From Closterium sp. NIES-65 (Eukaryota > Streptophyta > Zygnematophyceae > Desmidiales > Closteriaceae): a stretch of 64,000 nt of DNA. The notes below the pieces were generated by a model. That model saw nothing but the letters and a program-made list of their open reading frames with translations. It did not search any database and was not told the DNA's origin. Location: contig CANXME010002501.1 in assembly GCA_948144175.1 (NCBI GenBank), positions 62,001 to 126,000 of the forward strand. Direction: 5' to 3'. The position numbers and the translations under genes were made by a program. Shown piece after piece: positions 22,601 to 32,347 of this stretch (within the stretch, counting starts at the first letter, position 1; each line of letters starts with the position of its first letter).

Positions 22601-25600
22601 TACCCTGAGGGGGGAGGGGGACTACTGGGGGGGGACCTGGTACCAAGAAGAGCGGGGGTGGGGGGAGGGACGGAGTGCGGTAGGGGAAGAGGCGGTAGTA
22701 GGGTACCGACTCGTCGAACGTGACGTCCTGGGAGGACAGAACACGTCGAGAGGTGGGGTGGTAAAACTGCCACCCAGGGGCGTCGGGGGGGAACCCGAGG
22801 AAGACGCAGGGAGAAGCACGAGGGGACAGCTTGTCCGCAGACAGGTCGCGAACAAACGCCCGAGATCCCCAGACCCGGAACGCCGACGCATCGCCAACCT
22901 TCCCCGTCCACAACAGAGCTGGGGAGGTCTCCGGTCGAGAGACCCTGGGGTGGAGGTTGATCTGGTGCGCAGCGTACCTGACCGCAAACGGCCACAGAAA
23001 ATGGGGAGCAGCCGCATGCATCATGGACGTACGAGCGACGTCCATGACCATGCCAATGCGGCGCTCAGCGATCCCATTCTGCTGTGGTGAGTCCGGAAGC
23101 GTGAAGGTCTGACGGATGCCTCGCACACGACAGTAGGCACTCAGGAGGGCAGAGGAGAACTCTCCGCCTCTGTCCGAGTGCAGACGCAAGACAGGGAAGT
23201 CAGAGCCAAAGCTTCTCCGAAGCTGAAGACGAGCTGCGCGGATCCAGTCGATCAACACCTGAGTGACCTCACCCTTGCAGCGCAAGGGGAAGACTGTGGT
23301 GTAACGCGAGTAGTCGTCAACCACCAGCAGGAAGTAGCGCTCCTGACCCTGTCCACGGACGCGGGCTGGGCCCCACACGTCCATGTGAAGCGTCTGCAAC
23401 GGGGCCTCTGTCGGAGGAAACTGGGAGGAGTGAGGGGCAGCACGCTGGCGCCCCTCGACACAGGGGACACAGGCAGGGCCAGGGCCCGGAGGAAGGGGAG
23501 GGAGGGACCGGGGAAGACCAGACACAAGGACCCGCGAGGCCATGCCTCTGAGCCGAAGCAGAGAGGGGTGGCCAAGGCGGTGGTGCCAGAGGAGGGTCTC
23601 GTGAGACAGACGACGACACGAACAAGGGGCAGACTCAGGACCAGACCTGGACGCTGCAGCAAACACCTGACCAGACGAAAGAGCCCTACCAGACGCAGTA
23701 CCTGGAGGAGAAGCAGTGGTCAGTGTGTACAGGCTCGACCCCGGCCGACGTGTAAACGTAGCCAGGTGGCGACCTGTATCCGCCTCCGTACAGTGGGTCA
23801 CCCGCTGACGAGCAGGGGTGAACTGGTGGACACCTGCATCCTGGAGGTCAGCACCACTCACCAAGTTCGTCGAGAACGAGGGGAGGTAGAGACCAGTCAG
23901 GGTGCAAGAGGGGGCCGCCGGACACGGGAGGACAGTGGAGAAGCGAGACAGGACAGGCCCCCCAGAGGGGTCCGCCAGGGACACCGCAACAGGCCGACTC
24001 AGCGGCGTGAGAGTGGTGCGGTCCCTAAAGAAGGAGCGAGACGCTCCAGAGTCAAGGGTGAAGGTGTGAGAGGCCGAAGCCGACACAGTACTTGAGAGGG
24101 CGGACTCACCAGTACCTGAAAGCACAGACGCACTGGCACCTAGAGCAGCAGCCTCACTAGTACCTGACGCGGCAGTACCAATGCCCGGGTCGGGCGGGAA
24201 ACACCGGTAACAGTCATCCTCATCACTACCAGTCACAGCATACATAGCAGAGAGAATAGCATCAAAATCAAGATCATAAATAGCTACACCAGCCCTAGAC
24301 AGCTCTCCCCAGCGGGGGATCTCAGCGGCCTCCGGAAACTGCTGACGCCAGGCGTCGGTCAGGCGGCCAAAGCAGCGACGGGCTGTGTGGGCGCCTCCAC
24401 ACCTCTCCCCTGCACGATCACCAGTGCGAAGAACGTAGGGGCAGGGACCAAGCGCACCACCGCGCTGACGCTGCAAGTACCACTCACGGAGCTGCTGAGG
24501 GCCGGGGACGGTGCGAGAGCGCTGCTGCTGCTGCGGCTGCTGCTGCGGCTGCTGCTGCTGCTGCTGCTGGCGCTGACCACCCCCAGAGCTGCTCCGCTGG
24601 GACGAGCCACTCCGACCCCCTCCCCCACCGCCACCCCCGCCTCCACCGCCACCCCCATCGCCACCGCCACCTCCCCCACCAGGACCGTCGCTCCCACCGC
24701 TCCCACCGCCTCCTCCGCTACCACCTCCGCCGCCACCTCCGCCTCCACCGCCGCCACTACTACCTCCACTCCCGCCACCACCCCCCCCGCCACCCCCACT
24801 CCCCCCTCCACCCCCACCGCCTCCTCCACCGCCCCCTCTGGCTCCACCCGCTCCCTTGCCCCTCTTGCCCTTGCCAGTGCGGCGTCTGCCACTGGGGGCA
24901 GACGCCGCGCCGACCGACTCAAAACCAACGAGGTCGGCCGCAGCGGCAGAGGCGACAGAGGGCAGCAGGGGGGAGGGACCACACCCCTCAAAGATGGGGG
25001 TGCGAGGGTCACCCCGAGAGGCCCCTACAGCGACAATACTCTTCTCAGCCGCTAGCAGGGACTCCTCAAGGAGGTCGACAGTGAGAGTGGTGGGACAGAC
25101 AGAGAGAAACTGGTCCCTAACGACACGAAGGGACTCAGGGAGACGGGTGACGAGAAAGTAGAGAGTGATGTACATGGGAGGAGGGTTCGCAGCGCGGAAC
25201 TCAGCAGGAAGGGCAGCGCGGTAGCGGGTGTCACTAGCGCGGAGGTGGGTAACGAGGTCAGCGACAGTGGGAAAGGAAGCGAGGTCAGGGAAGAGAAACG
25301 GTGGCATGAGGCGGCTAAGGGTAGCGGAGGAAGGGGAGGAGTAGCGCGCAACTACAGCGTCGTACAAGGCCTGAGCGGTCTTGCACTGACTAAAGTGGGC
25401 ACGCTCAGAGGAAGGGAGGTGGCGACGCACAGCAAGACGTGCAGCAGCATCGCGGGTCGCCCACTTGGAGCGAACGGCAGAGTCAGCATCAGCAGGCGGG
25501 GCAGGGACAGCGCCAGAGACAAAGTCAAAGAGAGAGACCTCATCTACCGCATCACACAGTAAGTACAGCTGCAGGTCCTCGATCCAGACGGCAAAGTCAA

Positions 25601-25646
25601 TGGCCCTCCCCTCAGCGTCAAAAGTGAGAACATTGGGGGTGGCCAT
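19674..25646 (-). CDS. gag-pol: Copia F gag-pol polyprotein, intact
   Basis: Single frame for all element proteins. Chosen start 25,646 (MATPNVLTFDAEG) matches the gag starts of B, C and E. The frame stays open upstream to an ATG at 25,958, adding 104 residues of Ala/Gln/Pro/Ser repeat. From 25,646: gag with a Gly-rich tract; zinc knuckle C-X13-C-X3-H-X4-C near residue 410; protease LDSGAS near 530; integrase D-D-E (HMDVWGP, LHSDRGGEF, PQQNGIAERR) at about 755-860; (EPGGA)n linker at about 1040-1120; RT with YVDD near 1665; RNase H (DASWADD, SCEAEIYA, YVDNKA) to the end, about 1,990 aa. No separate frames or frameshift site between gag and pol are seen, so the gag:pol ratio must be set some other way. 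Confidence 0.95.
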   Translation of the reverse strand: MATPNVLTFDAEGRAIDFAVWIEDLQLYLLCDAVDEVSLFDFVSGAVPAPPADADSAVRSKWATRDAAARLAVRRHLPSSERAHFSQCKTAQALYDAVVARYSSPSSATLSRLMPPFLFPDLASFPTVADLVTHLRASDTRYRAALPAEFRAANPPPMYITLYFLVTRLPESLRVVRDQFLSVCPTTLTVDLLEESLLAAEKSIVAVGASRGDPRTPIFEGCGPSPLLPSVASAAAADLVGFESVGAASAPSGRRRTGKGKRGKGAGGARGGGGGGGGGGGGSGGGGGGGGGSGGSSGGGGGGGGGGGGSGGGGGSGGSDGPGGGGGGGDGGGGGGGGGGGGGGRSGSSQRSSSGGGQRQQQQQQQPQQQPQQQQRSRTVPGPQQLREWYLQRQRGGALGPCPYVLRTGDRAGERCGGAHTARRCFGRLTDAWRQQFPEAAEIPRWGELSRAGVAIYDLDFDAILSAMYAVTGSDEDDCYRCFPPDPGIGTAASGTSEAAALGASASVLSGTGESALSSTVSASASHTFTLDSGASRSFFRDRTTLTPLSRPVAVSLADPSGGPVLSRFSTVLPCPAAPSCTLTGLYLPSFSTNLVSGADLQDAGVHQFTPARQRVTHCTEADTGRHLATFTRRPGSSLYTLTTASPPGTASGRALSSGQVFAAASRSGPESAPCSCRRLSHETLLWHHRLGHPSLLRLRGMASRVLVSGLPRSLPPLPPGPGPACVPCVEGRQRAAPHSSQFPPTEAPLQTLHMDVWGPARVRGQGQERYFLLVVDDYSRYTTVFPLRCKGEVTQVLIDWIRAARLQLRRSFGSDFPVLRLHSDRGGEFSSALLSAYCRVRGIRQTFTLPDSPQQNGIAERRIGMVMDVARTSMMHAAAPHFLWPFAVRYAAHQINLHPRVSRPETSPALLWTGKVGDASAFRVWGSRAFVRDLSADKLSPRASPCVFLGFPPDAPGWQFYHPTSRRVLSSQDVTFDESVPYYRLFPYRTPSLPPPPLFLVPGPPPVVPLPPQGTAPSGVSQVDAVEPVEVTGDSGAAAGAEPGGAESRGAEPGGVEPGGAESGGAGPGGAEPGGAVPGGAEPGGAVPGGTVSGGTEPGGAEPGGAEPGGAEPGGAVPGGASSRREPLSPQELREWFARRWRRAAGAGGSSAAEGAAATRPGGARPVGAGAAGSEGSPGAGPAEDVGAEPAVGGPTDGAPGAAAGGSGASGGSAGGAAGVGAPAGAAGSVPAVSGVAARSRPYFVPLLEQVLGLAPPPPPLEGPQPVRSQPQLEPASPLPAPSRYAGPTGGLTERREPASRPASPVRTERASGRGSRQRPPPVPGTHRMSLRPSTAPLRAPLPSPPASSLPALADPESDSLRAASPTVTRLLATAVTDPSFESSAASALVTELVDFAARCRLDYAARLVAESESACPPSVGGECALGTDVLEDRQEEFQCLAAASPRLASVLLAPEGDPDALDIPTPRSYAEAVEGPYSSQWQAPMDAEMASWKSTGTYVDAVPPPGANIVSGMWIFRVKRPPGSPPVFKARYVARGFSQRQGVDYFQTFSPTPKMTTLRVLLHIAAQRDYELHSLDFSTAFLQGSLHEEIWLRRPPGFTGTFPPGTQWSLRRPVYGLRQAPREWHDTLRTTLAALGFAPSTADPPLFLRTDTSLPPFYILVYVDDLVFATADTAGLAYVKSELLKRHTCTDLGELRSYLGLQITRDRARRTITLTQSHMVQQVLQRFGFTYSSPQATPLPTRHSLSALPSDESVESSGPYAELVGCLMYLMTCTRPDLAYPLSILARYVAPGRHRPEHMAAAKRVLRYLCSTSGMGLVLGGRSPVVLTGHADASWADDQATQRSSQGYTFSLGSGSVSWRSTRSSSVLGSSCEAEIYAGAMAAQELRWLTYLLTDLGELPRSPPVLYVDNKAMLALCREQRLEHRTKHIALRYFLARELQQRGQLRLAYVASEANTADVFTKALAPCDHQRFCTQLGLVPVLPHLLSS
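22280..22530 (-). repeat. 15-bp tandem repeat encoding (EPGGA)n in the F linker
   Basis: About 15 units of gcacccccaggctca, on the minus strand Ala-Glu-Pro-Gly-Gly. It lies between integrase and RT. Equivalent arrays of different length occur in B (8,300-8,420; 63,590-63,730), C (13,700-13,925), E (29,640-29,900) and G (34,565-34,710). Confidence 0.9.
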
Positions 25647-25754
25647 GGCAGCAGCTGAAAGTCTCACCGGGATGGGAGAGTCGGGTAGGTCAGCAGCAGG
25701 CGGCTCGGGCTGCTCGGGCGGCTCGGGCGGCTCGGGCGGCTCGGGCGGCTCGGG

Positions 25755-25935
25755 CGGCTCAGGTACCGGGCGGCTCGGCTGCTGCTGGGCGGCTCGGCTG
25801 CTGCTGGGCGGTTCGGCTGCTGCTGGGCGGCTCGGCTGCTGCTGGGCGGCTCGGCTGCTGCTGGGCGGCTCGGCTGCTGCTGGGCGGCTCGGCTGCTGTT
25901 GGGCGGCTCGGCTGCTGCTGGGCGGCTCGGCTGCA
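25755..25935 (-). repeat. 19-bp minisatellite upstream of F gag
   Basis: About 8-9 units of gggcggctcggctgctgct. As 19 is not a multiple of 3, three units make a 19-residue period. The minus-strand frame stays open through all of it, adding the repeat (SRAAQQQP, SRPAAAEPP) to the N-terminal extension. The extension is not conserved in other elements. Confidence 0.85.
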
Positions 25936-25958
25936 GTGTAGTGGCGGGGCCGGGACAA

Positions 25959-26621
25959 GGGACGGCGGGGCCGTCAGGGTGCAGCGGTGGGGCCGAGACA
26001 GGGGACGGCGGGGCCGTCAGGGTGCAGTGGCGGAGCCGGGACAAGCGCAGTGGTGGGGCCGCAGGGTGCAGCGGCGGGCCGTCAGGATGCAGCGGAGGGC
26101 CGCTGGAAGCACCCGCGGCTGAGCAGGCTGCGGGGCCGCGTCGTAGGAGGCGGCAGGGCCGCGGCTGAGCAGGCGGCAGAGGCCGCGTCGTAGAGGGCGG
26201 CGGGGCCGCGGCTGAGCAGGCGGCGGAGGCCGCGTCGTAGCGGGCGGCGGGGTCGCGGCTGAGCAGGCGGCAAAGGCCGCGGCGTCTGCAGGCGGCGGAG
26301 GCCGCTTCTTAGCAGGCGGCGGGGCCGCGTCTTAGCAGGCGGCGGGGCCGCGTCCGAGTAGGCGGCGGGGCCGCGACTGGGTGGCGGGGCCGCGTCTTAG
26401 TGGCGGGGCCGCGACTTAGTGGCGGGGCCGCGACGTAAGGGCGGGGCCGCGACGTAAGGGCGGGGCCGCGACTGGACGGTGGGGCCGCGAACGAAGGGCG
26501 GCGGGGCCGCAGGGGAAGGGCGACTCGGGGGGGGGTCGCTAAAAAAAAAAGGATCGCGCGCCTCGGGGCGCGCTTCGGTGGGCCCTAGGCGAAGTTCCCA
26601 CAGGGAACCCGCTCTATACCA
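25959..26621 (-). promoter_or_regulatory. PBS and GC-rich leader of element F
   Basis: Minus strand: PBS tggtatagagc next to the LTR (26,611-26,621), a GTTCCC/GGGAAC hairpin (26,594-26,608), GGGCCCACC (26,577-26,585), a T-run (26,541-26,550), then repeats of about 20 bp built on 'gcggcggggccgcg' from 26,500 to 26,000. No gene is seen in it. Confidence 0.8.
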
Positions 26622-26751
26622 TGTGAAAGGAATGAACAGGAATGAATTGACTAAGTCAGAGTTGGGTACAAATACAACCCTAGCAAACTGTACCCCATAT
26701 GTGCTACCCCACTATAGCCTACAAACATGCATCAGCTATAATAATCTGACA
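26622..26751 (-). repeat. 5' LTR of copia F (130 bp)
   Basis: Identical to 19,340-19,469, and followed by gctat, the target duplication. As the 5' LTR it holds the promoter of the element. No clear TATA box is seen. Confidence 0.93.
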
Positions 26752-26756
26752 GCTAT

Positions 26757-26773
26757 GTCATATAAATCTGACA
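26757..26773 (-). repeat. 3' LTR of copia E, inner 17 bp
   Basis: gtcatataaatctgaca completes LTR E after the F insertion. It is followed by the complement of the G-rich polypurine tract, as in B, C and F. Confidence 0.88.
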
Positions 26774-26952
26774 CACCCCCATAGGCAAAGTGGGGGAGAA
26801 CAAGGGGTCACAAGACCAGTCAAGCAAAGCAAAGCAGCTCAGGGTGGATCACAAAGTCACCACACATTCCGAGCACAAGTTCAAGGCCATAAGGCCAGTT
26901 CACATGCAGGATTACACATATATATATAAGGCTAGACAACCAAGAGCAGATG

Positions 26953-26955
<3 letters not shown>

Positions 26956-26986
<31 letters not shown>
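26956..26986. repeat. (TA)n microsatellite in the 3' region of element E
   Basis: About 15 TA units. Shorter TA runs occupy the same 3' untranslated place in F (near 19,617), C (near 16,685) and G (near 37,516), so this looks like expansion of a family-specific TA tract. Confidence 0.9.
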
Positions 26987-26988
<2 letters not shown>

Positions 26989-27003
26989 ACAGTACAAACA
27001 AGG

Positions 27004-28656
27004 TCAAGGGGTGAGCAAGTGAGGCAAGGTAGGCACAAGACCCAGCTGAGTACAGAAGCGCTGATGATCACAAGGTGCAAGTGACTTGGTGAAAATATCA
27101 GCAATGTTGGCCTCAGAGGCCACGTACGCAAGGCGCAGCTGACCACGCTGCTGTAGCTCACGAGCAAAGAAGTAGCGGAGAGCAATGTGCTTCGTTCTGT
27201 GCTCCATTCTCTGCTCTCGACACAAGGCCAGCATGGCCTTGTTGTCTACGTACAGCACTGGAGGAGAACGAGGCGGCTCTCCGAGGTCAGTCAACAGGTA
27301 GGTGAGCCAGAGAAGCTCCTGTGCACCCATGGTCCTGGCGTAGATCTCAGCCTCACAACTGGAGCCGAGAACAGAAGACGAGCGGGTAGCCCGCCACGAA
27401 ACAGAGCCGGAACCAAGGCTGAAGGTGTAACCTTGTGACGACTGCTGCGTAGCCTAGTCGTCAGCCCAAGAAGCGTCTGCGTGCCCAGTGAGGACCACCG
27501 GACTCTGCCCTCCAAGCACAAGCCCCATGCCCGACGTACTGCACAAGTAGCGCAACACCCTCTTCGCTGCAGCCATGTACTCCGGTCTGTGTCTCCCAGG
27601 AGCAACATAGCGTGCGAGAATGCTAAGAGGGTATGCAAGGTCAGGTCGTGTGCAGGTCGTCAGGTACATGAGGCAGCCAACAAGCTCTGGGTACGGGCCA
27701 CTCGACTCTACGGACTCATCCGAAGGCGGAGCTGAGAGCAAGTGGGGAGTAGGCAGAGGAGTGGCCTGAGGCGAGGAGTACGTGAAGCTGAAGCGCTGAA
27801 GGACCTGCTGCACCATGTGTCATTGAGTCAGGGTAATGGTGCGGCGTGCTCTGTCCTGGGTGATCTGTAGGCCAAGGTAGCTGCGCAGTTCACCCAGGTC
27901 TGTGCACGTGTGTCTCTTCTGCAGCTTGGACTTCACGTGGGCGAGTCCAGCAGTGTCAGCTGTGGCAAAGACCAAGTCGTCGACGTACACGAGGATGTAG
28001 AACGGCGGCAAAGAGGTGTCGGTGCGCAGAAACAGCGACGGATCCGCAGTAGAGGGAGCAAACCCAAGAGCCGCAAGTGTAGTCCTCAGTGTGTTGTGCC
28101 ACTCACGCGGTGCCTGGCGGAGATCGTAGACTGGCCGCCGAAGGCTCCACTGGGTGCCAGGAGGAAAAGACTTAGTGAAGCTAGGTGGGCGACGCAGCCA
28201 GATCTCCTCGTGCAGGCTGCCCTGCAAGAAAGCAGTGCTGAAGTCAAGAGAGTGCAGCTCGTAGTCACAGTGAGCAGCTATGTGCAGCACTACCCGAAGA
28301 GTGGTCATCTTCGGGGTGGGAGAGAAGGTCTGAAAGTAGTCAACTCCCTGCCGTTGACTGAAGCCACGAGCCACGTAACGCGCCTTGAAGACAGGCGGAG
28401 AACCCGGCGGCCGCTTCAACCTGAAAATCCACATGCCACTAACGATGTTAGCCCCAGGCAGGGGAACCTCGTCAACGTAGGTGCCTGTGGACTTCCACGA
28501 AGCCATCTTTGTGTCCATAGCTCCCTGCGACTGAGAGGAGTAGGGACCCTCTATCGCCTCCGCGTAAGAGCGCGGAGTCGGGATGTCAAGTGCATCCGGG
28601 CTCCCTCTGGGGTAAGAAGTACGGACACGAGATGAGGTGAAGCAGCAGCCAAACAC
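27004..28656 (-). pseudogene. Copia E RNase H and RT (stops)
   Basis: Minus-strand RT with YVDDLVFATADT (27,820-28,656 frame) and RNase H ending LLTP-stop at 27,004. In-frame stops are seen near 27,820 (Q-stop in LTQSHMVQQ) and 27,455 (stop in WADDQATQ), with frame changes at about 27,300-27,450 and 28,600. The catalytic residues are otherwise present. Confidence 0.9.
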
Positions 28657-29954
28657 TGGAACTCCTCCTGTCTGTCCTCAAGGACGTCCGTGCCAAGGGC
28701 ACACTCACCTCCGACGGACGGAGGACAGACAGACTCAGACTCAGCGACAAGACTAGCAGCGTAGTCTAGACGACAGCGAGCAGCAAAGTCGACGAGCTCA
28801 GCAACTAGGGCAGACGCAGCAGCGGACTCAAAGGAAGGGTTAGTGACGACAGTAGCAAGGAGACGCATGACAATAGGACTGGCAGCACGAAGAGAGTCCG
28901 ACTCCGGGTCGGCAAGAGCAGGACGAGAGGACTCAGGAGGAGAAGGCAAAGGGGCACGCAGAGGAGCAGTGGACGGACGCAGAGACATCCGGTGCGTGCC
29001 AGGGACAGGAGGAGGACACTGACGCGAACCACGACCACTAGTGCAAACAGGACGGACAGGCGACGCAAGGCGAGACGCAGGCTCACGACGCTCAGCAAGA
29101 CCTCCAGTAGGACCAGTGTAGGGAGAAGGAGCAGGCAGTGGGGAGGCCGGCTGGAATTGTACTTGTGACGGGACAGGCTGTAGACACTCTAAGGGAGGAG
29201 GAGGACCAGTAGAAGGCGGAAGACCAAGAACTTGCTGAAGGAGCGGAATGAAGTACGGGCGAGGACGCGCGGCGACACCAGACACAGTAGGGACAGCACC
29301 AGTACCCTTAGTGGTAGCACCAGCGCCAGCAGCACCTCCAGCTCCAGCACCCCCAGTAGCTCCAGTAGCTCCAGAACCTCTAGCAGCACTAGTAGCACCC
29401 CCAGCAGGACCGCCTCCAGGACCGACAGCAGCAGCCTCACCGCCAACACCCTCAGCAGCTCCAGCTCCAGTCGTACCCGCAGGCCCAGCAGCTCCAGTAC
29501 TCCCAGTACGAGCACCTCCGGGACCCGCGATACCAGCACCCTCAGTACCCGAAGAAACTCCAGCTGCAGCAGCACGGCTCCAGCGCCGGGCAAACCACTC
29601 GCGCAGCTCCTGTGGAGAGAGTGGCTCCCGCCGAGACGAAGCACCCGGAGCACCTCCAGGCACAGTACCTCCAGACGCGACACGAGCAGGCCCAGCTCCC
29701 TTAGGCTCCGCACCTCCAGGCGTAGCACCCCCAGGCCCAGCACCCCCAGTCGTAGCACCCCCAGGCTCAGCACCCCCAGGCTCAGCATCCCCAGGCTCAG
29801 CACCCCCAGTAGTAGCACCCTCAGGCTCAGCACCCCCAGGCGTAGCACCCACACGCTCAGCACCCCCAGAGTCAGCACCCCCAGGCTCAGCACCCTCAGC
29901 AGCACCAGAGTCACCAGCAAACTTAACAGGCTCGACTACGTCTGCCTGAGACAC
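28605..29954 (-). pseudogene. Copia E integrase-RT linker and RT N-terminal spacer
   Basis: Minus-strand frame with VSQADVVEPVKFAG-type linker start, an (EPGGA)n-like array, an EWFARRW block, Ala/Gly-rich spacer, and a conserved region (PYFIPLLQQVLGL; SFESAAASALVAELVDFA). A stop separates it from the integrase frame at about 29,960. Confidence 0.85.
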
Positions 29955-29972
29955 ACCTGAAGGGGCAGGACC

Positions 29973-31715
29973 CTAAGGGGGGAGGGGGTCTACCGGGGGG
30001 GGACCTGGCACAAGGAAGAGCGGTGGCGGGGGGAGGGACGGAGTGCGGTAGGGGAAGAGGCGGTAGTAGGGGACCGACTCGTCAAACGTGACGTCCTGGG
30101 AGGACAAAACACGGCGAGAGGTGGGGTGGTAGAACTGCCACCCTGGCGCGTCAGGGGGGAAGCCAAGGAAGACGCAAGGAGCAGCACGAGGGGACAGCTT
30201 GTCCGCAGACAAGTCGCGGACAAACGCCCGAGATCCCCAGACACGGAACGCAGACGCATCGCCAACCTTCCCCGTCCACAGCAAAGCTGGGGAGGTCTCC
30301 GGCATGGAGACCCTGGGGTGAAGGTTGATCTGATGCGCCGCGTACCGAACCGCAAACCACAGAAAATGGGGGGCAGCTGCATGCATCATGGACGTACGGG
30401 CGACGTCCATGACCATGCCAATGCGGCGCTCAGCAATCCCATTTTGCTGTGGAGAGTCCGGAAGCGTGAAGGTCTGGCGGATGCCTCGTGCACGACAGTA
30501 GGCTCGCAGAAGGCCCGAGGAGAACTCTCCGCCTCTGTCAGAGTGCAGCCGCAGAACAGGAAAGTCCGAGCCGAAGCTCTGCCTGAGCTGGAGACGAGCT
30601 GCGCGGATCCAGTCGATCAACACCACAGTGACATCACCCTTGCTGCGCAAGGGGAAGACTGTGGTGTAACGCAAGTAGTCGTCAACCACCAGCAGGAAGT
30701 AGCGCTCGTGACCCTGTCCACGGACTCGGGTCGGGCCCCGCACGTCCATGTGAAGCGTCTGCAGCGGGGCCTCTGTCGGAGGAAACTGAGAGGAGTGAGG
30801 GGCAGCCCGCTGGCGCCCCTCGACACAGGGGACGCAGGTAGGGCCAGGCCCCGGAGGAAGGGGAGGGAGGGACCGGGGAAGACCAGAGACAAGGACACGG
30901 GAGGCCATGCCTCGGAGACGAAGCAGGGAGGGGTGACCAAGGCGGTGGTGCCAGAGGAGAGTCTCGTGAGACAGGAGGCGACTCGAGCAGGGGGCAGACT
31001 CAGGACCGGACCTGGACGCTGCAGCAAACACCTGACCCGACGCAGCTACCTGACCAGACGCAGTGACTGGAGGAGACGCAGTGGTCAGTGTGTACAGGCT
31101 CGACCCCGGCCGACGTGTAAACGTGGCCAGGTGTCGGCCTGTCCGAGCGTCCGTGCAGTGGGTCACCCGCTGACTCGCAGGAGTGAACTGGTGAACCCCC
31201 GCATCCTGTAGGTCAGCACCACTCACCAAGTTCGTAGAGAACGAGGGGAGGTAAAGACCAGACAGGGTGCCAGAGGGGGCCGCTGGACACGGGAGGATAG
31301 TGGAGAAGTGAGCAAGGACAGGACCCCCAGAGGGGTCTGCCAGAGAGAGTGCAACTGGCCGGCCAAGCGGCGTGAGTGTGGTGCGGTCTCGAAAGAAGGA
31401 GCAAGAAGCCCCCGAGTCAAGGGTGAAGGTGTGGGAGGCTGAAGCCGACGAAGTACCTAAGAGAGCAAACTCACCAGCACCTGAGGGAGCAGACGCACGA
31501 CCACCTAGAGCAGCAGCCTCGCTAGCACCTAGAGCAGCAGCCTCACCAGTACCTAGAGGAGCAGTCTCAATGCCCGGGTCGGGCGGAAAACACCCGTAAC
31601 AGTCACCCTCATCACTAATAGTCACAGCATACATGGCAGCAAGAATAGCATCAAAGTCAAGGTCAAAGACAGCCACTCCCGCCCCAGACAGCTCGCCCCA
31701 GCGGGGGATCTCAGT
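29973..31715 (-). pseudogene. Copia E protease and integrase
   Basis: Open minus-strand frame. It has the conserved acidic block VFDLDFDAILAAMYAV, protease LDSGASCSFF, pre-integrase HHRLGHPS, and integrase D-D-E (HMDVRGP, LHSDRGGEF, PQQNGIAERR). One residue is missing in FLWFAVRYAA relative to FLWPFAVRYAA in F. The frame ends before the linker. The upstream gag C-terminus, including the Gly-rich tract and zinc knuckle, is deleted at about 31,720-31,740. Confidence 0.88.
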
Positions 31716-31739
31716 GGCCTCAGGGTGACTATGCTCTTT

Positions 31740-32347
31740 TTTGTTGCTAGGAGGGCCTTCTCGAGGAGGTCAACGGTGAGAGTGGTGGGGCAAACTGAGA
31801 GGAAGTGGTCCCTGACTACGCGAAGGGAGTCAGGGAGCCGGGTGACTATGTAGTAGAGGGTGATGTACATGGGGGGGGGGGGGGGGTTCTTGGCGCAGAA
31901 GTCAGCAGGAAGCGCAGCGCGGTAGCGAGTGTCACTAGTGCAGAGGTGCGTAATGAGGTCAGCGACTGTGGGAAAGGCAGCAAGGTCAGGGAAGAGGTAC
32001 GGTAGCATGAGGCGGCTCAGTGCACCAGTGGCAGGGGAGGAGTAGTGCGCAACTACAGCGTCGTACAAGGTCTGAGCACTCTTGTATTGGCTAAAGTGCG
32101 CACGCTCAGAGGTAGGCAGGTGGCGATGCACAGCAAGACGTGCAGCAGCATCGCGTGTGGCCCACTGTGAGCGAACAGTGGCGTCGGCATCAGCAGTAGG
32201 GGCAGGAGAGGCACTCGAGGTGAGGTCAAAGAGGGAGAGACCGTCTGCCCTATCGCACTGTAGGAAAAGCTGCAGGTCATCTACCCAGACGTCAAAGTCA
32301 ATGGCCCTACCCTCAGCGTCAAAAGCGAGGACACTAGGGGTAGCCAT
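31740..32347 (-). pseudogene. gag: Copia E gag, C-terminally deleted
   Basis: Starts MATPSVLAFDAEGRA at 32,347 and runs through the gag core to LLATKKSIV near 31,742. There it is joined directly to sequence just upstream of protease (ISVA-type EIPRWGEL region), in a different frame. About 600 bp encoding the Gly-rich and zinc-knuckle part are missing relative to F. A 16-base C-run (minus strand) at 31,871-31,886 is in frame here. Confidence 0.88.
31871..31886 (-). repeat. 16-bp homopolymer in E gag
   Basis: (G)16 on the + strand, encoding Pro codons of KNPPPPPMYITL on the minus strand. The matching run in B (42,228-42,244) has 17 bases. F has an interrupted gggaggaggg instead. Confidence 0.9.

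Larger units (their letters stand above)
19340..26751 (-). mobile_element. Ty1/copia element F, intact and probably autonomous
   Basis: Minus-strand copia of 7,412 bp inserted in the 3' LTR of E. The target duplication gctat is at 19,335-19,339 and 26,752-26,756. The two 130-bp LTRs are identical by eye. It has a PBS, a GC-rich leader, one uninterrupted gag-pol frame, a polypurine tract and both LTRs. It is the innermost and apparently youngest insertion of the stack. Confidence 0.95.
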
